This document shows positions 59,701 to 64,000 of a stretch of DNA of 64,000 bases, piece after piece. The number at the start of each line of letters is the position of its first letter. Within the stretch, counting starts at the first letter, position 1. This DNA is from Pseudomonas bharatica CSV86 (GTDB taxonomy: Bacteria > Pseudomonadota > Gammaproteobacteria > Pseudomonadales > Pseudomonadaceae), in NCBI RefSeq assembly GCF_000319305.2, contig NZ_AMWJ02000001.1, positions 2,209,001 to 2,273,000 on the forward strand, given 5' to 3'. Made by a program: the position numbers and the translations under genes. The notes beneath the pieces were generated by a model, which saw only the letters and a list, made by a program, of their open reading frames with translations, had not been told where the DNA came from and searched no databases.

Positions 59701-60552
59701 GCACGCCTGACGTCGCTCGATGCCGAGGTCGCCGGGAACAAGGCTGGCATCACCTCGCTCGAGCAAGTTGTTGCGACGAACGAGCAGGCGAGTGCAAGCC
59801 GTATCGATCAGTTGAAAACCGAGGTTGATGGCAACACGTCGCATATCCAGCAGGTCAGCGAGTCGCTTTCCAACACTGACAAAGCTGTTGCATCGCTCGC
59901 GACATCAGTCGAGGCGGTGTACACCGCTGGACGCGATGACAGCGGGGAGGGCGACTTGAACGGCGCACTCGACGCTTGGCAGACAAAAGCCAAATTCGCG
60001 ACCGAGGTGCGCACGCTCGCCAGTGCAGACGAAGCCTTGGCGAGGAAGTCCGAGACCCTGGAAGCATCGCTCAGCGACACTCGATCGTCAGTGCAGCAGG
60101 TCAGTGAAGCCGTGGTCGGCTTGGATGGCCGGGTGCGCGCGCAGACAACCATCAAGGCGCAAACCATCGTTGGCGGTCGGAAGGTGATGGCTGGCTTGTC
60201 GGTCGGCGTCGATGGCGATACGTCTGAGATCCTGGCTTTCGCTCAGCGCTTCGCGATCGTCGATGAATCCAGTGGGCAGATGGTGTTGCCGTTCGTTGTG
60301 CAGGGCGGCCAGGTCTTCATCAACACAGCGATCATCAATACAGCGGTCATTCAGCAGATCGTGGCCGGCATGTCGATCGTGTCAGAGTCGAAGGATTCGC
60401 AAGGAATGCCGTTGCTTGAGTTGAACTTCAAAACCGGCAGGGTCGTGATACGGGGGCAGGATGCCAACGGCTCGACGTTGATCACCAATGGCCAAGTCAA
60501 CACCTACTACAACAGCGGTAATCCGGCAACGAAGATGGGGATCGGTATATGA
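56707..60552 (+). CDS. Tail tip attachment (host specificity) protein J
   Basis: A 1281-residue central tail fibre/tip protein. The N-terminal hub resembles lambda J (PTDRDIYLDNTPIMDASGNV; WATYGICVEDRFGLGKRIQS). Fibronectin III-like domains lie at about 630-800, coiled coils at about 850-1160, and a DUF1983-like part near 1165 on. Two diverged copies of a DD-[TS]-GEGDLN segment lie about 114 residues apart in the coil region. Sets host range. Confidence 0.92.
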   Translation: MGAALQLDVVGAKGGESKPKTPVEAPDSLRSTNIAKILIAVGEGEFEGAPTDRDIYLDNTPIMDASGNVNFPGVKWEWRRGSVEQDYIQGIPAIESETTTNVELRSDNPFVRSLSNTQLSAVRLRFSWPRLASQDNAGNTNGYRIDYAIDVATDGGPYVEAQPGAVDGKTTSGYQRSVRVDLPAATSGWLLRVRRLTPNSGSDRVADTMMIAGYTEIIDQKLRYPNTALLYIEFDAQQFQNIPSVTVDCKARRWPVPSNYDPETRAYTGIWDGTFKQAWTNNPVWATYGICVEDRFGLGKRIQSWMVDKWEMYRIAQYCDQLVPDGVGGMEPRYLCDLNLQGKAEAWTLLRDLSAIYRGMVYWAQGALIMQADMPRAQDIDYVFTRANVIDGDFVYGGAERGTHYSRALVSYDNPANNYDTDVIPVTDLALQRRYRDRPIELSAIGCTRASEAQRRGKWALLSNNQDRTVTFKTGMEGANVLPGYVIPVADELVAGRPNGGRISAVAGRTVTLDRDTPIKPGDRLIVNLPNGTAQGRTVESVAGRAVTVTVAYALQPEPQLQWAIDYEDLAVQLFRVLKRTRTTEGEYEFTALEFNPSKFAAIDTGAKLDERPISVIPVTTVPPPASVSLSSGYAVDQGIAVSTMTIAWPAVEGAVAYDVEWRKDNGNWVRLQRSGTTSVDVTGIYAGAYLARVRSVSGFDITSIWRNSALTELKGKEGLPPAVAFLQTTPLVYGTRLAWGFPAGAEDAQRTEIWQSQTTSRDDAIKLGDYAYPQAEHELHGLVPGASFFYWARLIDRSGNIGPWYPAGVGVNGQSSSNAAEYEEYFKGQIRESSLYQSLREEIEKISGEGPGSVNDRLDEAKEELYERINELTDALAYDETKAYAIGDVVRMGQRLFQARAAVPAGAAPPDPTYWVDVGSIAETVDAMALQIQTHTAAIEELDGRVTASASQLTALQAAWRDDTGEGDLNDALDGWQSKARFADEVRTRASQNEAVVARLTSLDAEVAGNKAGITSLEQVVATNEQASASRIDQLKTEVDGNTSHIQQVSESLSNTDKAVASLATSVEAVYTAGRDDSGEGDLNGALDAWQTKAKFATEVRTLASADEALARKSETLEASLSDTRSSVQQVSEAVVGLDGRVRAQTTIKAQTIVGGRKVMAGLSVGVDGDTSEILAFAQRFAIVDESSGQMVLPFVVQGGQVFINTAIINTAVIQQIVAGMSIVSESKDSQGMPLLELNFKTGRVVIRGQDANGSTLITNGQVNTYYNSGNPATKMGIGI

Positions 60553-60854
60553 GTACCGGTTTTCTTGCTTTCTCGGAGAGCGGTCAGGTCGTGACCGACA
60601 TGACGGTCCTGATCAGTCAGATGCAGGGAAGCATCGTGACCGCTGCGACAAATGGAAGCGCCACGTTGCCGCCGGTACCGGCAGGTCGGCAGCGGTTCTA
60701 CATGGTCGTGCCGCTGGTCGATCTGAATCGGGAGAAAGGCAAGCGGCCAGGCGTAAGCATTTCGGGAAACACCATGTCATGGGCGTATTCCTACAGCACA
60801 AGTGGCTGGGGCTACTTTTCGGCTAACTGTCGCATCTACTATGGGTACTACTGA
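60549..60854 (+). CDS. Tail tip-associated protein, 101 aa
   Basis: MSTGFLAFSESGQVVTDMTV, then LPPVPAGRQRFYMVVPLVDL and a Tyr/Ser-rich end. Overlaps J by four bases. Probably J-associated fibre component. Confidence 0.6.
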   Translation: MSTGFLAFSESGQVVTDMTVLISQMQGSIVTAATNGSATLPPVPAGRQRFYMVVPLVDLNREKGKRPGVSISGNTMSWAYSYSTSGWGYFSANCRIYYGYY

Positions 60855-61705
60855 TGCCTGGAAAGTTTGTTGCATATAGACAGCAGGACCAGCAGCTACT
60901 GTTTGATACGGATCTGATTTCATATGGGCTGAGAAAGAGCGGGTACTTACAGTTCGTCGGTAATTGGCCGCAAAAGTATCTACGCAGTGCAAACCTTGAC
61001 CCAAATAACGGTGCCAATTGGGCGGATGACACTGCTCCTCGGGAGCCCATATATGGAATCTCGCTAAGCAAGTGGTCTTCACCCATAGCGTTCCTTGTGG
61101 GGGACGGCAGTCCGTGCGGGGAGATGCTGGTTGATGGGCAAAAGACACTGCTTTTCGTTGGGGCTTCAACTTCAACGAAAGCGTATGTCTTCGACTTGAT
61201 GTCTGATGCCGGGCCAATCAATGGGTTGAAGTGCTTCAAGGAGAACCCATGGGAGCTCACGTTCAACTCCGCCCAGGCGCCGTTGAACATCATTGCCTCT
61301 GTAGAGGCTCCTCCGCCCGGCGCGATATTTGCCAACGATGTCAGATACACGGCATATGCCGGCGGCTACAACCAGATGATCGGAAATAACGGTGGCGCAA
61401 CGTACAACCAGATGAAGTCGTGCGTAGATGTGCCGGTCACTGGTGGCGAGCTAGCGGCGTCGATCACATTCACCAGGTCTGCTTTATGCAACGGCTCCGC
61501 AGCTGGGTACGGCGGCTTAGAGTATGGGTGCCAAGAGGGTGCCGGCGGCTACGTAGGCGGGGTCCGATTTATCTTCACTGTTGCGGCGGCAACAACAAGA
61601 ACATCGGTCGGTAGCTCACCGATAAACTATTGGCGCGCTGTTCCTGCGCTCCTTCCTCGCGCACTTGTTATCAGGACATCCGGTCTTCCCTTTCCATTGA
61701 ACTAA
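60854..61705 (+). CDS. Tail-region protein, 283 aa
   Basis: Beta-rich protein (YRQQDQQLLFDTDLISYGLR; CFKENPWELTFNSAQAPLNI; GGYVGGVRFIFTVAAATTRT). No domain recognised. Lies between J and the fibre; a receptor-contacting part is plausible. TGATG overlap with the upstream gene. Confidence 0.6.
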   Translation: MPGKFVAYRQQDQQLLFDTDLISYGLRKSGYLQFVGNWPQKYLRSANLDPNNGANWADDTAPREPIYGISLSKWSSPIAFLVGDGSPCGEMLVDGQKTLLFVGASTSTKAYVFDLMSDAGPINGLKCFKENPWELTFNSAQAPLNIIASVEAPPPGAIFANDVRYTAYAGGYNQMIGNNGGATYNQMKSCVDVPVTGGELAASITFTRSALCNGSAAGYGGLEYGCQEGAGGYVGGVRFIFTVAAATTRTSVGSSPINYWRAVPALLPRALVIRTSGLPFPLN

Positions 61706-61714
61706 GGAACTTCT

Positions 61715-62488
61715 ATGCCTTGGTATAAAACAGGCACAGTTGCAATTGCTTCTGGCCAAACCACCGTAACTGGTACTAATACTAACTTCTCCGCGAATAG
61801 CCGAGTTGGCGACGCGTTCCTGGGGCCAGATGGCCGCTGGTATGAGGTTGTGAATATTGCCAGTGATTTGGTGCTTTCGATTCTGCCGGCATACCAGGGA
61901 GCGACAGTCACGGCTGGAAGCTATGCGCTGGCCCCAATGGAGGGATACGTTAAAGAGTCCGCAGACCGGCTACGCCAGATCGTCGATCAATGGGGCGCGA
62001 CGCTTGCCGGCCTTGGAGATGTTGCAAGCCAGGACATCGTCCCGGTTGCCATGGGCGGCACAGGCGGAGCAACGGCAGCAGCAGGCCGGGCAGGCCTCGG
62101 CCTGAAGAGTGCCGCCGTGGCTGATGTTGTCGGTACAGTCGCTGCCGGCGCGATTATCGAGCGCGGCTCGAATTCGAGCGGCAGTTACACAAAGTACCTC
62201 GATGGATCGCTGACATGCTGGTGCACGCGACGTGTGCCGAAGACGATGAACGCCTCCTCCGGCGCATTGTTCTTCAGTGCTATCGAAGCGGCGGTCGCCT
62301 ACCCAGCGCCGTTCTCTGAGACACCCACAGTCAGCATCACTGCAACAGGCGAGTTCGAGTGCTTCACCGTACCTGCCGGGCTCTCAAATCAGTCGAGCTG
62401 GCCAGGCGTTTACATCGCAAGCCAAATCGCGCGATCGACGGCAGCGACAATCGATATCTGCTATAAGGCCCAAGGGAGGTGGAAATAA
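61715..62488 (+). CDS. Tail fibre protein
   Basis: A 257-residue fibre: N-terminal [20 protein letters not shown] beta-rich module, [20 protein letters not shown] (common phage-fibre repeat type), and a distal head from about residue 145. Stop overlaps the next start (TAATG). Confidence 0.8.
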   Translation: MPWYKTGTVAIASGQTTVTGTNTNFSANSRVGDAFLGPDGRWYEVVNIASDLVLSILPAYQGATVTAGSYALAPMEGYVKESADRLRQIVDQWGATLAGLGDVASQDIVPVAMGGTGGATAAAGRAGLGLKSAAVADVVGTVAAGAIIERGSNSSGSYTKYLDGSLTCWCTRRVPKTMNASSGALFFSAIEAAVAYPAPFSETPTVSITATGEFECFTVPAGLSNQSSWPGVYIASQIARSTAATIDICYKAQGRWK

Positions 62489-63084
62489 TGCGCATCAAGT
62501 TCAGTCCCCAGCGCCGCGATGATCAGTTGAGCGTGACCCGAGGCGGTGATGCGCTCACCGTCAACGGAGTGAAGTTCGACTTCGGTAATCTGCCGCTCGG
62601 TGCAACGCTGCCCGCCGGCGCTGCCGACTGCCCCTGGATCTTCGGTGACATCGAAAAAACTGCTGAGGGCGTGCAGGTGACGATACTCCTTCCGCATGCC
62701 GCCGACGCCCCCGAATCTGCTCGCTTCCCGCGCGACATCGTCAACCCGGCCGACGGCCCGATCCTGCTGCCCGGCACCACGGCTCAGGTTTATGCATCTT
62801 CGGTACCAGGTGTCATCGATTGGTCTCAGATGATTACCGCCGAGATGAAGGCCGAGGCAGACGCTGCGCGCCACCTTGCCGCCGTAGTCGCCGATACCGC
62901 ATCGCGCCGCGCCGCGGCAGACAGCTCGATTGCTCCGCTCCAGGACGCTGTTGATCTCGACGAAGCCACTGAGGCCGAAGCTGCGCTATTGAAAGAGTGG
63001 AAGCGCTACCGCGTGGCGCTCAACCGTCTGCCCGAGCAGCCAGGCTACCCGAACAGCATCGACTGGCCCGCGCCGCCGGCCTGA
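62488..63084 (+). CDS. Tail fibre assembly-type protein
   Basis: A 198-residue protein. N-terminal [20 protein letters not shown] domain; C-terminal [20 protein letters not shown] ending in DWPAPPA, the tail-fibre assembly signature. Confidence 0.78.
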   Translation: MRIKFSPQRRDDQLSVTRGGDALTVNGVKFDFGNLPLGATLPAGAADCPWIFGDIEKTAEGVQVTILLPHAADAPESARFPRDIVNPADGPILLPGTTAQVYASSVPGVIDWSQMITAEMKAEADAARHLAAVVADTASRRAAADSSIAPLQDAVDLDEATEAEAALLKEWKRYRVALNRLPEQPGYPNSIDWPAPPA

Positions 63085-63102
63085 TTCGCACCGTGCCCAC
63101 CA

Positions 63103-63127
63103 GCCGCCCATGAGGCGGTATTTTTTT
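63103..63127 (+). terminator. Terminator before lysis genes
   Basis: GCCGCC / GGCGGT stem, 5-base loop, then ATTTTTTT. Followed by TTGGAGAAAAC and the endolysin start. Confidence 0.8.
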
Positions 63128-63141
63128 GCTTGGAGAAAACC

Positions 63142-63572
63142 ATGCGTACATCGCAACGCGGCTTGAACTTGATCAAGTCATTCGAGGGCCTGCGCCTGCA
63201 AGCGTACCAAGACTCGGTCGGCGTCTGGACGATCGGCTACGGCGCGACCCGGGGCGTGAAGCCCGGCATGACGATCACCAAGGACCAGGCCGAGCGGATG
63301 CTGCTGAACGACGTCCAGCGCTTCGAGCCGGAAGTGCAGCGCCTGGTCACTGCAAAACTGAACCAGAACCAGTGGGATGCCCTGGTCTGCTTCACCTACA
63401 ACCTGGGTGCGGCAAACCTGGAGTCTTCGACGCTCCGGCGCCTGTTGAACGCGGGGACTATGCAGGCGCGGCCGATCAGTTCCCGCGTTGGAACAAGGCT
63501 GGCGGCAAGGTTCTCGCGGGTCTGGTACGTCGCCGCGCCGCGGAGCGCGATCTGTTCCTGGGGGCGGCATGA
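63142..63572 (+). pseudogene. Endolysin (T4-type lysozyme), 1-base deletion
   Basis: From ATG 63142 the frame encodes a glycoside hydrolase 24 lysozyme: SFEGLRLQAYQDSVGVWTIG with catalytic Glu, YGATRGVKPGMTITKDQAE, and NQWDALVCFTYNLGAANLES. It breaks at GCGGGGAC (63452-63458). The next frame gives GDYAGAADQFPRWNKAGGKV and ends AERDLFLGAA at 63572. One more G restores 143 residues. As written, lysis would fail. Confidence 0.85.
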
Positions 63573-63931
63573 GTGCCTGGGCGCTGCGCCTGACCGCCGC
63601 CGGCCTACTGATCCTTCTCGGCATGGCCGTCGGCAGCTGGGCCACAACCGGCCACTTCCGCCCGCTGCTCGACGCCGAGCAGGAGCAGGCGACCACTTGC
63701 AAATCTGCCCGGGACAACCTCGCCGGCCTGGCTGCGGAGCAGGGCAAGGCCCTGGGCGACCTGGCCCTGGCCGCAAACGAACGTCAGGCTGCCGCCGAGC
63801 AGGCAGTGAGAGAAGCCAAGGTCAGTGCGGAACTCGACTACGCCGCGGCGAATCGGCTGCAGCAGGAGCGCACCGGTGGCGAGCAGTGCGCGGCGGCCAC
63901 GTCGATCATCGACCAGGAGCTTGGGCTATGA
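63569..63931 (+). CDS. Rz-like inner-membrane spanin
   Basis: A 120-residue i-spanin: N-terminal membrane helix (LTAAGLLILLGMAVGSWATT) and periplasmic coiled coil (AGLAAEQGKALGDLALAANE). ATG overlaps the endolysin stop (ATGA). Fuses the membranes at lysis with Rz1. Confidence 0.85.
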   Translation: MSAWALRLTAAGLLILLGMAVGSWATTGHFRPLLDAEQEQATTCKSARDNLAGLAAEQGKALGDLALAANERQAAAEQAVREAKVSAELDYAAANRLQQERTGGEQCAAATSIIDQELGL

Positions 63932-64000
63932 GAGGACTGTTGATCCTCGGCGGGCTGGCGCTCGCCGGCTGCGCAGGCCAGGTCGAGCCGCAGGTGCAAT
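63928..64000 (+). CDS. Rz1-like lipoprotein spanin, partial
   Basis: Begins MRGLLILGGLALAGCAGQVE with lipobox LALAGC; starts inside the last codons of Rz, as Rz1 genes do. Runs off the window edge. Confidence 0.75.
   Translation, partial: MRGLLILGGLALAGCAGQVEPQVQ

Overview
The window is a high-GC Pseudomonas chromosome, probably of the fluorescens/putida side of the genus. The evidence is the UppP, YbiT, AzoR and DUF1654 sequences, a degenerate Pseudomonas REP fragment, and codon use. It falls into two parts.

Bases 1-11.5 kb are chromosomal backbone. They hold a truncated chemoreceptor gene, uppP (undecaprenyl-diphosphatase), a DUF1294 membrane protein, an MmcQ/YjbR protein with a LysR regulator divergent from an azoR azoreductase, a secreted alpha/beta hydrolase, a YhhS-type MFS transporter and the ABC-F ATPase ybiT. 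uppP is split by a 2985-bp ISL3-family element (1291-4275) with matching terminal inverted repeats and an 8-bp target duplication. The element carries an ArsR-type regulator and an ArsP-type permease besides its transposase.

From about 11.5 kb to the end lies a lambdoid siphophage prophage whose right end is outside the window. Its left arm (11.5-28 kb) is mostly on the minus strand: integrase, excisionase, a PAPS-reductase-like ATP-pyrophosphatase, a C5 DNA methyltransferase, a GIY-YIG protein, YqaJ exonuclease, ERF annealing protein, a ParB-like protein and many small unknowns. Several plus-strand accessory genes are embedded in it. The immunity region (28-32 kb) has a S24 CI-like repressor and Cro with two divergent operator regions, plus accessory genes. 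The right early region (32-36.5 kb) holds an O-like replication gene with six palindromic iterons inside it, NinB, NinG and a gene at the Q position. A pR'-like promoter and a short terminated leader follow. Next come pagL and membrane proteins, then the late operon: terminase, portal, capsid, connectors, tail tube, G/GT chaperones with a -1 slippery site, tape measure, M, L, K, I, J, tail fibre, endolysin, Rz and Rz1.

Most notable: nearly every left-arm gene is preceded by a hairpin without a U-tract just 5' of its ribosome-binding site, including compound three-way elements with related sequences. Five prophage genes each appear broken by one missing base, mostly in G/C runs, including gpI and the endolysin. 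This suggests either prophage decay or assembly errors.
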